Origin: Flavobacterium sp. UGB4466
GTDB lineage: Bacteria; Bacteroidota; Bacteroidia; Flavobacteriales; Flavobacteriaceae
Direction: 5' to 3'
Length of the DNA stretch: 62,981 nucleotides
Assembly: GCF_903469665.1 (NCBI RefSeq)
Contig: NZ_CAGKLC010000024.1
Coordinates: 1-62,981 of the forward strand
Positions 1 to 9,190 of this stretch are shown here, piece by piece (the first letter of the stretch is position 1; each line of letters opens with the position of its first letter). Position numbers and translations under genes: made by a program. The notes under the pieces were generated by a model that saw nothing but the letters and a program-made list of their open reading frames with translations, was not told the DNA's origin and searched no databases.

Positions 1-547
1 AATTTATTTTATAATGATTTTTTTACAAAAACTTTAAATGATGGATTATTTTTAGCTTGTTTGTAAAAAAATACTTCTTTTTTTATGGTTTTTATATTTT
101 TTCTAAATTCGTTCGTACTGTTATTTAATGTATTTGTTTCATTTTTGGATAAGTACGATGAGAATTTTACTTCTAAAATAGAGCTCAGTGTTTCAATTAG
201 AGCGAATTAAAACTTAAATGTACCTTTTAGTATTTATAAAAATCTACGGTATTTTGCAGGAAAAATTACGGTTATTTGCATGAAAAATCTGATCACTTGC
301 GTTAGGTGACCTCTAAAACTAACGAAGAAAATTGTTGTTGTTGGTATTGATTTGGGATGGAATGAAGTAAAGAAAGCTTTCTCTTTTGATTGAAAATAAA
401 AAGATTAATCTCGCTGTAAAAAAGTTTTGAAGCTAAACTTTTAGGGGGTATTTTTAGGTTTTTTCTGTTTTATGAAATTGTGGTGAGAGCAAGATTAACC
501 TTATGCTGTAATAAATGCAGAAATTTTAGAATAGTACAAAGCAGTGA
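1..547. other. Non-coding left edge
   Basis: I see no convincing reading frame here. The sequence is very AT-rich and lies downstream of the minus-strand response regulator gene. It holds one clear structure, a 22-bp direct repeat at 245-288, which is listed separately. The repeat may belong to a gene beyond the left edge. Confidence 0.6.
245..288. repeat. Tandem 22-bp direct repeat, possible LytTR operator
   Basis: Two adjacent 22-bp copies (245-266 and 267-288) agree at 19 of 22 positions. Both start with TACGGT and end with GAAAAAT. A 22-bp period is two helical turns, so both copies would face the same side of the DNA, as in operators of LytTR-domain regulators, which bind direct repeats. 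A LytTR response regulator gene ends about 260 bp away. The 11-mer TGAAAAATCTG from the second copy recurs before the first NRPS gene. The operator role is an inference. Confidence 0.5.
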
Positions 548-1234
548 TTAAATTTCTTTAAGATTGTCTTTATAAGTACGGCCAATTGGCAACTCTCTGC
601 CATCTTTGAGCTGTACCATGCGTGAATTGAATGATTTTACGTGGTTTTTTAAAACCAAATAAGACTTATGTATTCTGATAAAACCCAGGTGACGGTGCAT
701 TTCCTCAAACTTTGCCATGCGTTCTAATACCATATGGTTTTTGTAACGGGATACAATTCTAAGGTATTCGCCAAATCCTTCTATCCAAAAAATATCATCC
801 AGCTTGACTTTGTTTATAATATAATCTGATTTAAACATAATATAGTCCTCAGCAATATCTTTAGACTTTATAAAATGGTGGTATTCTTTGGCTTTGGTAA
901 TGGCTTTTTCAAAACGTTCAAAGCTTATGGGTTTTATAAGATAATCTACCACATCAAGTTCAAATGCTTTGGCTGCATGTTGTTCTTCAGCGGTTATGAA
1001 AATGCAGAGTGGCTTGTTGGGTGTATTTTGCAGTAACTCTATGCCGTTGATGCCGGGCATATTAATGTCAAGGATAAGCAAGTCAACTTCATTTTGCTGT
1101 AAAAAAATGATGGCTTCCTGTGGATTGCTAAAGGTAGCGAGCAGGTTAACACCAGCAGTATTGGCACAGTAGTTTCTTATTAGCTCCAGCGCAAGGTATT
1201 CATCATCTACGCCTACAGCCTGCAATTGTTTCAT
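548..1234 (-). CDS. LytTR-family response regulator
   Basis: This is a 228-residue DNA-binding response regulator. A receiver domain fills residues 1-120, with the acidic pair near D10-D11, the phosphoacceptor Asp at about 56 (LLILDINMPG) and the conserved Lys at about 101 (YLIKP). The C-terminal half is a LytTR DNA-binding domain, with typical stretches around the IRIHKSYLV motif and the ending LPIGRTYKDNLKEI. Its start overlaps the stop of the upstream sensor kinase gene by four bases (ATGA), so the pair is translationally coupled. The divergently placed citrate/dicarboxylate transport operon is the most likely target. The 22-bp repeats at 245-288 and near 20.1 kb are other candidates. Confidence 0.93.
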   Translation of the reverse strand: MKQLQAVGVDDEYLALELIRNYCANTAGVNLLATFSNPQEAIIFLQQNEVDLLILDINMPGINGIELLQNTPNKPLCIFITAEEQHAAKAFELDVVDYLIKPISFERFEKAITKAKEYHHFIKSKDIAEDYIMFKSDYIINKVKLDDIFWIEGFGEYLRIVSRYKNHMVLERMAKFEEMHRHLGFIRIHKSYLVLKNHVKSFNSRMVQLKDGRELPIGRTYKDNLKEI

Positions 1235-2331
1235 AATTTAATTTTGAGAGTAGAAAAGTACGTCTTATTTAATAATTCGTCAAACAATTGATAATTTTCT
1301 GCATATTTCATGGTGAGGATTTTTTTCAGTGCAACGAGCCCCATTCCGTTATATCCATTATGGTTATTAAACTGAATCTTGTCCGGCACAGAATTTTCTA
1401 TCCTGAATACGAAGGTATCCTCAACCTTATCAAAGTTCACCTTAATATAGGCTTCCTTATCTGCTCCAATACCGGAATGTTTAAGTGCATTTTCAAAAAG
1501 TGTAAAATAGATAGAAGGGGGAATCTCTACCTGTTCCTGTACTTCACTATCATTTAGTTCAAATAGTATGTTCAGGGTATTATTGTACTTGAGCTGGTAC
1601 AAACCTGCGAGAGCCTTCATCATTTCGAACTCTTTGTGTATCGCAATCGTTTTTTTATCGGTTTCGTATATAACATATTGCAACAGCTGGCTTAGTTGTA
1701 GTATTGCTTCGGTGGTATTACCATGCTGGTTGTAACTGCCTGCGTAAATGTTGTTAAGGGTGTTGAGTAAAAAGTGGGGGTTTATTTTTGACTTCATGAG
1801 GTTGAGGTCGGTCTCATTTTTTTTCACCTCAAGGTCGAGATAGTCATATTCGATTAAGAACTTATGCCTTGATATTCCTAAAAAAGAAGCAACTAAAATT
1901 ACGATGCTTTGTGAACTGTACACACTGATCAAAAACAATGGTTGGTCTTGTACTGCATCGCCCTCCTGAGAAAATTCAGGTTCAACAAGCAGTCTTAGCA
2001 GCGTTGTAGATATAAATAATATCAGTGCATATAACAGGTATTCAGGATACTTATTGGTTTGGTAATAGGCGGGAACTAAATAGGCATAACAAACAAAATA
2101 TAATACCGTATTAATAGCCATAATAAAAAGTATTCTATACAATGCAAAAGGCATTTCGATAAAATAGAGCGTCGAAATTACCAGAAAGGTGGTGTATATC
2201 ACAAAGAACAGGACGTGTTGAAATCGGATAAGGTTTGTCCATTGTTTTTTCATGAGACTGCCTATAATCTTTTGTTCAAACAGTAATCTGAAAGCCACAA
2301 GGAGGATAATGATGTTTATTAGTAAAACCAT
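1231..2331 (-). CDS. LytS-type sensor histidine kinase
   Basis: This is a 366-residue membrane sensor kinase of the LytS/YehU family (His_kinase plus HATPase_c). The first 155 residues contain several hydrophobic segments that look like four to six membrane helices. The phosphoacceptor His is H186 in KINPHFLLNTLNN, the hallmark of the family. The ATP-binding N box is around FENALKHSG, and a glycine-rich stretch (NGYNGMGLVALKKI) follows near the C-terminus. It is encoded just upstream of its LytTR partner with a four-base overlap. It faces the citrate/dicarboxylate transport operon across 184 bp, which suggests it senses an organic acid or the energy state. The ligand cannot be read from the sequence. 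Confidence 0.93.
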   Translation of the reverse strand: MVLLINIIILLVAFRLLFEQKIIGSLMKKQWTNLIRFQHVLFFVIYTTFLVISTLYFIEMPFALYRILFIMAINTVLYFVCYAYLVPAYYQTNKYPEYLLYALILFISTTLLRLLVEPEFSQEGDAVQDQPLFLISVYSSQSIVILVASFLGISRHKFLIEYDYLDLEVKKNETDLNLMKSKINPHFLLNTLNNIYAGSYNQHGNTTEAILQLSQLLQYVIYETDKKTIAIHKEFEMMKALAGLYQLKYNNTLNILFELNDSEVQEQVEIPPSIYFTLFENALKHSGIGADKEAYIKVNFDKVEDTFVFRIENSVPDKIQFNNHNGYNGMGLVALKKILTMKYAENYQLFDELLNKTYFSTLKIKL

Positions 2332-2515
2332 ACTTTTTTGTGTTAAAAATTATTTACCCTTTAAAATTATATCATTAAAAATACAAATATCATTATTTTA
2401 AAACAGGCACTTTGCGTTGTTTGTTTATTAAATGAGTCGTTCGTTGAAAATTACTTTTTTGAAAAAATCAATCGTATACTTTTACCTCAGACAAATAAAT
2501 TAACGATTTATCAAA

Positions 2516-3208
2516 ATGTATAGAAAATATATATCAATCCTGTTTTTTTTAATGATTTTTTCTACGAAAGCAGTAGCGCAACAAGATAATTTTAACATGT
2601 GGCTGCAATATACAATGTCCGCAAAATTAAGCGAAAAGTACAGCTTTACGGCGCTTTCTCAATATCGGGCATACGATTTAGTAATGGATTCACGTCTTTT
2701 TTTAGTTTCGACCTACCTGGAAAGAAAGTTAGATCACGATCTTTATCCGGCTGTGGGGTATATGTTTTTGGTACTTCAGCCTTATACCAGCGATACGGAT
2801 AAAAAGCTGCGTTATGAAAACAGGCCGTTTCAACAGTTAACGATCAAAAATAAAATTGGCCGCACCACATTATTACACCGTTATCGTGTCGAAGAACGTT
2901 TCTTAACCAACCCGGATGATTTTGTGGTGAGATTGCGTTATCTCCTATCGTTAAAAATTCCATTGGGTAAAGAAGAAGGGAAGAATCTATTATATGGTAT
3001 TCTGAAAAATGAAATCAGGATGAATGTAGTAAAGAAGGACCAATTTGACAGTAACAGGATTACTGCCGGATTAGGGATTAACTTAGGCAAACAATCAGCC
3101 ATAGAACTTTCATTTGTCAATCAGGTAAGTCCCGACGATACGAGTAATTATGTGTTGGCGGGTTTTAGAAACTCATTTGACTGGTCGGCCAAAACAGAAA
3201 ATAATTAA
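2516..3208 (+). CDS. DUF2490 family outer-membrane protein
   Basis: This 230-residue protein has a clear N-terminal signal peptide ending near VAQQ (residues 1-22). The rest alternates aromatic and polar residues with basic and acidic turns, as in a small outer-membrane beta-barrel. The pattern matches the DUF2490 family (WLQYTMSAKLSEKY, then YRVEERF), which is common in Bacteroidota. It is the first gene of the transport operon, 17 bp before the citrate transporter. A role in letting small acids cross the outer membrane is plausible but unproven. The promoter is expected in the 184-bp divergent region. Confidence 0.75.
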   Translation: MYRKYISILFFLMIFSTKAVAQQDNFNMWLQYTMSAKLSEKYSFTALSQYRAYDLVMDSRLFLVSTYLERKLDHDLYPAVGYMFLVLQPYTSDTDKKLRYENRPFQQLTIKNKIGRTTLLHRYRVEERFLTNPDDFVVRLRYLLSLKIPLGKEEGKNLLYGILKNEIRMNVVKKDQFDSNRITAGLGINLGKQSAIELSFVNQVSPDDTSNYVLAGFRNSFDWSAKTENN

Positions 3209-3225
3209 ACTTAAAATATACAGTT

Positions 3226-4518
3226 ATGCTTACAATTTTAGGATTCTCAATGATCATTGTATTTATGTATCTGATCATGACCAAACGTTTGTTTCCGTTA
3301 ACAGCGCTTATACTTATCCCTATACTTTTTGCCATTTTTGGTGGCTTTACAGCCGATCTTGGTTCTATAATCATGGAAGGTGTAAAAAATATTGCTCCCA
3401 CCGGCATCATGCTCATTTTTGGTATACTGTTTTTCAGTATCATGATTGATGCAGGATTATTTGATCCGTTGGTAAACCTGATATTAAAGTTTGTAAAAGG
3501 CGATCCGGTTAAAATCGCTTTAGGAACTGCCTTTTTAACGGTATTGGTTTCGCTTGATGGCGATGGGGCCACTACCTATATGATCGTTGTAGCGGCAATG
3601 TTACCATTGTATAAAAAACTGGGTATGAATCCGCTTGTACTCTCGTGTATTATAATGCTTGGTGGCGGGGTAATGAACATACTGCCTTGGGGCGGACCTA
3701 CGGCACGTGCGATGACTACCCTTAAAATGGATGCATCAGAACTGTTTATGCCTATGATACCGGTCATGGCAGGTGGTGTACTATGGGTAATATTTGCAGC
3801 ATTCTGGCTTGGTCTCCGCGAAAAAAGAAGGATTGCCCGTGAAGGAGATATGAACAAGCATCTTATAAACGAGGAAGAAACTGTAATAGAGCGCGAGCTC
3901 AAAAGACCTGGTCTGATATGGTTTAATCTGCTGCTTACCATACTGCTGTTGGCTTCAATGATGTTTGATGTATTGCCGCTGGCCGTTTCCTTTATGATTG
4001 CATTTTGTATTGCACTGATCATCAATTATCCAAAAGTTGATGAACAGCAAAAAGTACTAAAATTACATGCAGGTAATGCCCTTTCAGTAGCATCGATGAT
4101 ATTTGCAGCAGGTATTTTTACCGGCATACTTTCCGGTACGGGAATGATGGATGCTATGGCAGCTTCGATGATTTCGGTGGTACCGGATACCTGGGGGAAT
4201 GCTTTTCCTGTGCTAACAGCGGTAAGCAGTGCACCGTTGACCTTCTTTTTGAGTAACGATGCTTACTATTTTGGTATACTCCCTCTGATTACCGAAACGG
4301 GCTTACATTTGGGCGCTACAAAATTAGAAATAGGAGCGGCATCGCTCATAGGTCAAGGAGTTCATTTGTTAAGTCCGCTGGTACCTTCTACTTATCTTTT
4401 AGTAGGATTGGCCGGAGTTGAGTTTTCTGATCACGTAAAATTTACTATAAAATGGGCTTTGGGTTCATCACTCGCCATGCTCATAGCAGCATTGCTTATC
4501 GGGTTAATAACTTTTTAA
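3226..4518 (+). CDS. CitMHS-type citrate transporter
   Basis: This 430-residue integral membrane protein has about 11-12 hydrophobic segments. The whole sequence resembles the CitMHS family of citrate-metal:proton symporters (for example Bacillus CitM and CitH). Family-like features are the N-terminal helix (ILGFSMIIVFMYLI), the LDGDGATTYMIVVAAMLP loop at roughly residues 106-123, and the late SNDAYYFGILPLI segment. The family imports citrate complexed with divalent metal. It follows the DUF2490 gene closely and precedes a dicarboxylate symporter gene, forming a carboxylate uptake operon probably controlled by the adjacent LytS/LytTR pair. The complexed metal cannot be predicted. Confidence 0.9.
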   Translation: MLTILGFSMIIVFMYLIMTKRLFPLTALILIPILFAIFGGFTADLGSIIMEGVKNIAPTGIMLIFGILFFSIMIDAGLFDPLVNLILKFVKGDPVKIALGTAFLTVLVSLDGDGATTYMIVVAAMLPLYKKLGMNPLVLSCIIMLGGGVMNILPWGGPTARAMTTLKMDASELFMPMIPVMAGGVLWVIFAAFWLGLREKRRIAREGDMNKHLINEEETVIERELKRPGLIWFNLLLTILLLASMMFDVLPLAVSFMIAFCIALIINYPKVDEQQKVLKLHAGNALSVASMIFAAGIFTGILSGTGMMDAMAASMISVVPDTWGNAFPVLTAVSSAPLTFFLSNDAYYFGILPLITETGLHLGATKLEIGAASLIGQGVHLLSPLVPSTYLLVGLAGVEFSDHVKFTIKWALGSSLAMLIAALLIGLITF

Positions 4519-4560
4519 AACTACCTTTGTAGAGCAACTTAATGAGTAAGGTTTAAAAAG

Positions 4561-5805
4561 ATGAATACCACACCACAACATCCGGAGAGCAGCGGAATAC
4601 CACAAAAGTATTTGAAAAATTTAGCAGCTTATGTTACTATAGCATTGCTGTTAGGAATTGCTGTAGGACACTATTATCCTGAAAAGGGTATTCAATTGGA
4701 TTTTTTAGGCAGTGGATTTTTATATCTTATTGAACCGCTGATACAACCCATAATATTTTTAACCATTATTATAGGGGTAAGCAGTATTGGCAATCTTAAA
4801 AAAGTGGGTCGTGTAGGGCTTAAGGCGTTCGTTTATTTTGAAATAATAACGACTATTGCCATGATCATGGGGATAATGGCAGCGTTGTTTATAGAGCCCG
4901 GCAAGATCGAAAAAAGACTTATAGACGTAACTCTGCCCAAACATTTTACAGCTACCGAATCACTGGATAGCGGCTGGTTTAATTTTATTGTGCTTAACCG
5001 CCCCCTGGTATTGCTGCTGTTGGCTGTTGTAACAGGTGTTTTGCTTAGTCTTTCGCCAGGCAGAGCAAAGTATGTAGGGATCTTGCAGAAAATTATGACC
5101 TTTTTGTATAGGGTACTCCTGTATTTGTTTTTACTTATTCCGGTTGCAGCTTTTGGCGGAATGGCTTATGCAGTATCGCGATTTGGTATACATAGTCTTT
5201 TGCCTTTGGGAAAACTGCTGGCTACGACTTACATCACAATGGCATCTTTTGTATTTATAGTATTGGGGCTTTTGCTGCGTTATTACAACATCAGCCTTTG
5301 GAAGTTTCTGAACTATATTAAAGAAGAACTGCTTATTGTTTTTAGTACATCATCATCCAGAACAGTGTTTCCTTTGATTGTTGCAAAGCTGGAACAGGCG
5401 GGGTGTGGTAAAGCTGTCGTAGGTCTTTCAATACCACTTGGTTATTCTTTTAACCTTGCAGGTGCATCTATATTTTTGCCTATATGTACGTTGTTTGTTG
5501 CTCAGTTGTTTAACATTCCGCTTACGTTTCGCGATATCATCACTATAGGGTTGGTTATCATGGTGACCTCAAAAGTAGCATCGGGAATACCGGGATCTGG
5601 TTTTGTAGCACTAACCATAACGTTTACAACACTTAATAAATTTCCGTTAGAAGGCTTGGCACTGCTTTTCAGTATTGATAAGTTTATGAACGAAGCCCGA
5701 ACGATAACTAATTTTATAGGCAATGGGGCGGCTGTTATACTCCTTTCGAAATATGAAAATGACTTTGAACCCAATCCAGAAATAGACCTTTCCATAACAA
5801 AATAA
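4561..5805 (+). CDS. DctA/GltP-type dicarboxylate:cation symporter
   Basis: This 414-residue member of the sodium:dicarboxylate symporter family (DAACS) has about eight membrane segments. The family serine-rich re-entrant loop is visible as FSTSSSRTVFPLIV at about 260-275. It is followed by the GYSFNLAGASIFLPI region (about 292-307) and the SGIPGSGFVALTI motif near residue 341, which form the substrate and cation site. Members import C4-dicarboxylates, glutamate or aspartate with sodium or protons. It begins 42 bp after the citrate transporter stop and precedes a TerC-like gene, so the four genes are probably co-transcribed. Succinate, fumarate or malate is the likeliest substrate given the citrate transporter beside it. 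Confidence 0.9.
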   Translation: MNTTPQHPESSGIPQKYLKNLAAYVTIALLLGIAVGHYYPEKGIQLDFLGSGFLYLIEPLIQPIIFLTIIIGVSSIGNLKKVGRVGLKAFVYFEIITTIAMIMGIMAALFIEPGKIEKRLIDVTLPKHFTATESLDSGWFNFIVLNRPLVLLLLAVVTGVLLSLSPGRAKYVGILQKIMTFLYRVLLYLFLLIPVAAFGGMAYAVSRFGIHSLLPLGKLLATTYITMASFVFIVLGLLLRYYNISLWKFLNYIKEELLIVFSTSSSRTVFPLIVAKLEQAGCGKAVVGLSIPLGYSFNLAGASIFLPICTLFVAQLFNIPLTFRDIITIGLVIMVTSKVASGIPGSGFVALTITFTTLNKFPLEGLALLFSIDKFMNEARTITNFIGNGAAVILLSKYENDFEPNPEIDLSITK

Positions 5806-5843
5806 ACAAGCCATTAAGGCACCATACTTTAAAACAATACCAT

Positions 5844-6641
5844 ATGACTGATTTGATTACTACTTTTAATAGCCTTTGGCAAGATATTATTGCGCATCCA
5901 GGTACATCACTGGCAATTATTGGAAACCTTATTCTCATTGAGAGTCTACTCTCTGTAGATAATGCAGCCGTACTGGCTACGATGGTAATGGATTTGCCGG
6001 AAAACCAACGTGAGCGTGCGCTTAAATACGGTATTTGGGGCGCTTATATTTTTAGGGGTATTGCAATGGTATTTGCTTCGGCACTTATTGCTATTTGGTG
6101 GCTTAAACCTATTGGCGGACTTTATTTGCTCTATCTCGTATATTCTTGGTACAAAGACAAGCAGAAAGAAGGCAGTGAAGATGAAAAAGTAAATAAGGAG
6201 GGGAACTGGTTGTATCGTCTTACAGTGAATACGATAGGTCATTTTTGGGCTACAGTTTGCCTTGTGGAGCTTATGGATATGGCTTTTTCAATAGATAATG
6301 TATTTGCAGCGGTAGCCTTTACACCAAATATCATATTGGTATGTATTGGAGTATTTATAGGGATACTGGCGATGCGTTTTATAGCACAGAGGTTTGTGAA
6401 TCTTTTAGAAAAATATAAGTTTTTAGAAACTGCAGCTTTTGTAGTAATTGCCGTTTTAGGAATCAAGCTGGCCTTATCTTTATATGAACATTTTTATCCT
6501 GAAACAGCATTCAGTAAATTCTTAGGCAGCCATGCCGCAGATATTGGGATCTCGGCGCTTACCGTTGCCATATTTTTTGTGCCCATACTTACCAGTACTT
6601 TTTTTGATTTTCCAAAGAAAACTAAATCTGTTGTGAGATAA
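5844..6641 (+). CDS. TerC/Alx family integral membrane protein
   Basis: This 265-residue membrane protein has seven to eight hydrophobic segments. The two TerC signature sequences are present, LLSVDNAAVLA near residue 35 and FSIDNVFAAVAF near residue 150. These acidic motifs are thought to bind a metal ion. Family members (TerC, Alx, MeeF/MeeY) have been linked to manganese export and to metalation of exported proteins. It is the last gene of the transport operon, 38 bp after the symporter. A link to metal balance would fit co-expression with a metal-citrate transporter, but this is inference. A strong hairpin follows about 200 bp downstream. Confidence 0.88.
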   Translation: MTDLITTFNSLWQDIIAHPGTSLAIIGNLILIESLLSVDNAAVLATMVMDLPENQRERALKYGIWGAYIFRGIAMVFASALIAIWWLKPIGGLYLLYLVYSWYKDKQKEGSEDEKVNKEGNWLYRLTVNTIGHFWATVCLVELMDMAFSIDNVFAAVAFTPNIILVCIGVFIGILAMRFIAQRFVNLLEKYKFLETAAFVVIAVLGIKLALSLYEHFYPETAFSKFLGSHAADIGISALTVAIFFVPILTSTFFDFPKKTKSVVR

Positions 6642-6840
6642 AAATTATTATTAATCTAAGAATTAAGATAATAAGTGCCATGAGGTAGTGTTGTATCATG
6701 CTTAGCCTCAACTAGACAAGATAGAGATCATGACTGCTAAACCCTACTCCTACAAAATGACCTTTCAATGGTCTGCTAGCCGGGAATAGCACAAACCTTG
6801 CCTTGAAATTTAAAAAGAGATCTATCAAGTGTATCATTAC

Positions 6841-6863
6841 GCCGCAAAGGGTAACTTTGCGGC
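6841..6863 (+). terminator. Intrinsic terminator of the carboxylate transport operon
   Basis: A perfect 9-bp GC-rich inverted repeat (GCCGCAAAG, loop GGTAA, CTTTGCGGC) lies about 200 bp after the TerC-like gene. Only a short T-run follows, so termination strength is uncertain. It is the only strong hairpin between this operon and the sigma factor gene. Confidence 0.6.
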
Positions 6864-7168
6864 TTTGATAATGGCTAAAATTAAAGAGACTGCATAATCT
6901 TCTTCAATTGCAGACAAAGTTGGACCAATAGTACACCCTCAGGTCCATAATTAGGCAAAAACTATCTTTATTGAATTATCACCCAAAACCTAAGTATTCA
7001 ACTAAAAGCAAAGTATTTTGATTTTATAATTTCATAAGTATTTCATTTCGAAATAATCAAATGCAGATTTGTATATAACCTTAAGTGAACAACCCAATAT
7101 TGCGAATGTCACAATATTAACAAATTATTAAATGACAAAATTCAAAAATTAACAATTGAGGTTTATCA

Positions 7169-7176
7169 TACATTTG
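7169..7176 (+). promoter_or_regulatory. Promoter -7 element before the ECF sigma gene
   Basis: TACATTTG matches the Bacteroidota housekeeping -7 consensus TAnnTTTG exactly, 33 bp before the sigma factor start. No TTG box is seen at the usual -33 spacing; the nearest upstream TTG (7156-7158) is too close. Confidence 0.5.
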
Positions 7177-7209
7177 TAAGGGTCTTCTTTAACAGTTGAA
7201 ATTTTTATT

Positions 7210-7788
7210 ATGAGTTCTAATTTAATTATAAGGTTACGTGCTGGTGATGATTCATGCTTTAAAGAAATATATGATTTATACCATTTTAAAGTATTTTGTT
7301 TTGTTAAAAAATACACCTCACAATTAGCAGATTCAGAAGATGTAACACAAAATGTTTTTATTCATCTTTGGAAATATCGTACCAAATTAGATCCCCAGGT
7401 AAGTCTTGAAGCTATTCTGTTTAAGAGCTCTAAGCAGGAAATCTCCAGATGGTATAAGAAACAAAACCGAATATTTTCTGTTGAAGATGATGCGCTGATT
7501 CGGGAATTGGATAGTAAAACACAGTCTGAAGAAGAAGTGAGTTTACAGATGGAAAGAATTGAATATCTATTGGATAAAATTCCTGCTAAAAGAAGAAAAA
7601 TATTCAGCCTGCACAAGTTTGAAGACCGCAGTTACAAGGAGATAGCCGAAGAAATGGAGATGTCTCCGGGGGCTGTTGCCAACCAAATTTCTAAAACCTT
7701 ACAATTTCTTAAGAAAAACTCGGTCCATAATCATGAACTCTACTGGTTTGCTTTATTCTTTGTATATCAGACAGAATTAGTATTGTAG
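7210..7788 (+). CDS. FecI-like ECF RNA polymerase sigma factor
   Basis: This is a 192-residue ECF sigma-70 factor. Region 2 is at about residues 10-85, with DLYHFKVFCFVKKYTSQLADSEDVTQNVF resembling region 2.1-2.2 and the RWYKKQ end typical of region 2.4. Region 4 (about 120-175) contains a helix-turn-helix (DRSYKEIAEEMEMSPGAVANQISKTL). It heads a locus with a FecR-type anti-sigma regulator and a TonB receptor carrying an N-terminal STN domain. That is the standard cell-surface signalling arrangement, in which ligand binding at the receptor frees the sigma factor. The likely target is the downstream receptor gene. A -7 promoter element lies 33 bp upstream. Confidence 0.93.
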   Translation: MSSNLIIRLRAGDDSCFKEIYDLYHFKVFCFVKKYTSQLADSEDVTQNVFIHLWKYRTKLDPQVSLEAILFKSSKQEISRWYKKQNRIFSVEDDALIRELDSKTQSEEEVSLQMERIEYLLDKIPAKRRKIFSLHKFEDRSYKEIAEEMEMSPGAVANQISKTLQFLKKNSVHNHELYWFALFFVYQTELVL

Positions 7789-8174
7789 ATACATTCAAAA
7801 TGTATAAAACCCGTTGAGTGTAATTGATAAAAAAAATACTTACCCTATAGTGCCGATGCATCGGGATACACCTATAAAAGAATATTAAAAAACATATTTC
7901 TTACACATAGTAACCTTTTGTGTATTTACAATAATTGAAATGCCTTTTCTGAAAGCGTTAAATCGATGCTTCTATGTGTCTAAAAATAATTTGCACCCAG
8001 TGGGTTATGAAAACCTTTTTAAGGTATTTGCGGATTGATTTTGTTCTAAACTCTTGTTGTTAAATCTTTATTCAGATTAAGAAAACGTTAATAGTAATAC
8101 TGCTCCGTGATATTTGCCGAAGTGAGAATCTAATGTAGTTGAATTGATAGCTGTACGTAAATTTCAAATATTAA
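7789..8174. other. Intergenic region between sigma factor and FecR genes
   Basis: This 386-bp stretch is AT-rich and without coding frames. A short perfect palindrome (CCGATGCATCGG, 7853-7864) is present, but I can assign it no function. The gap suggests that the FecR-receptor genes have their own promoter, perhaps read by the ECF factor. Confidence 0.5.
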
Positions 8175-9035
8175 ATGTTAACTCGAATGAAATCCAAAAG
8201 AATGAAAGAAGAATGGAATGTGATCCCCAACCGTGGTATACTTCCTGACAATATTGAGGCAAGAATGTGGAACAATATACGCAGGGTTACGATTGATAAA
8301 TATAAAAAACTTTATAACTGGATGGCTGTGGCCTGTGCTGTATTTGTAATTTCAATTGGAAGCTATCAATTTTTGAACTTACCTAAAAAAGCGGATATTG
8401 AAATTACTTCAACAATTACATTTAAAAACGATATTCGACTTATAAGTTTGCCTGACGGAACAAGAGTATGGCTGAATGAAAACTCTCAACTGGAATACCC
8501 GGAACATTTTTCAGATAACGAAAGAAATGTGAGCTTAAAAGGAGAAGCTTTTTTTGAGGTAAAACGGGATCCTTCAAGACCATTTGTAATTACTTCAGGA
8601 GTTATAAAAACAACCGTTTTAGGAACTTCATTCAACATTAAAGCCTATAATGAAAAACAGCCTGAGGTAAATGTCAGAACCGGGAAAGTAAAAGTTGAAG
8701 GTGAAACGAATACCGTATTGTTGCTCAGAGGAGATAAAGCAGTTTATACTACGGTATCTTCTACCGTAAAAAAAGAAAAGACCGACATTCTGGAACCTGA
8801 ATGGAAAAAAGCATTACTGTATGTTGACGGATTGACTCTGGAGCAGGTTTTAAGTAAATTAAAAGAAGAAAATGATTTTAAGGTAAATTATTTAGAAGAG
8901 GATTTAAAAAACCTCACCATTCAGGGTACGCTCGACAGCAGGCAGGGGATTTACGAAATGTTGCAGACTGTTGCATTTGCCTTAGAAATAAAAATCAGGT
9001 CTGCCGGTAATAATACCTACTTGATCAGCAGGTAA
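8175..9035 (+). CDS. FecR-family anti-sigma regulator (DUF4974 C-terminus)
   Basis: This 286-residue inner-membrane protein has a short cytoplasmic N-terminus, one membrane helix at about residues 53-70 (MAVACAVFVISIGSYQF) and a periplasmic FecR domain (about 85-190). The FecR signatures are LPDGTRVWLNENSQLEYP, VSLKGEAFFEVKRDPSRPFV and the GTSFNIKAY stretch. The C-terminal part (about 210-285) fits DUF4974, common in Bacteroidota FecR proteins. FecR receives a signal from the STN domain of the TonB receptor and controls the sigma factor. A downstream ATG (8187) is also possible as the start. The receptor gene follows after 155 bp. Confidence 0.92.
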   Translation: MLTRMKSKRMKEEWNVIPNRGILPDNIEARMWNNIRRVTIDKYKKLYNWMAVACAVFVISIGSYQFLNLPKKADIEITSTITFKNDIRLISLPDGTRVWLNENSQLEYPEHFSDNERNVSLKGEAFFEVKRDPSRPFVITSGVIKTTVLGTSFNIKAYNEKQPEVNVRTGKVKVEGETNTVLLLRGDKAVYTTVSSTVKKEKTDILEPEWKKALLYVDGLTLEQVLSKLKEENDFKVNYLEEDLKNLTIQGTLDSRQGIYEMLQTVAFALEIKIRSAGNNTYLISR

Positions 9036-9190
9036 AAAAATATATACCATTTTAATGCGATTTTTTGCAGCCTATAACTTTTGAAAAATAAGGTTTATAA
9101 GCAGCCGGGGATTTTTATGCCCAAACTTAAAAGATTTAACACGTACATCATATTCAAAAACAAATTCTAATAAACTAATAATTATCAATT

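Larger units (their letters stand above)
6642..7209. other. Intergenic region with terminator and ECF promoter element
   Basis: This 568-bp region separates the transport operon from the ECF sigma locus. I see no open frame with coding character. It contains a strong GC-rich hairpin (6841-6863) and a perfect Bacteroidota -7 promoter element (7169-7176), listed separately. The stretch 6665-6800 is somewhat less AT-rich than its surroundings and may be the remnant of a lost gene, but no protein similarity is visible. Confidence 0.6.

Noticed and set aside
3165..4025. Long minus-strand frames opposite the citrate transporter
   Set aside because: They mirror the hydrophobic codons of a clear membrane protein on the plus strand and show no domain.
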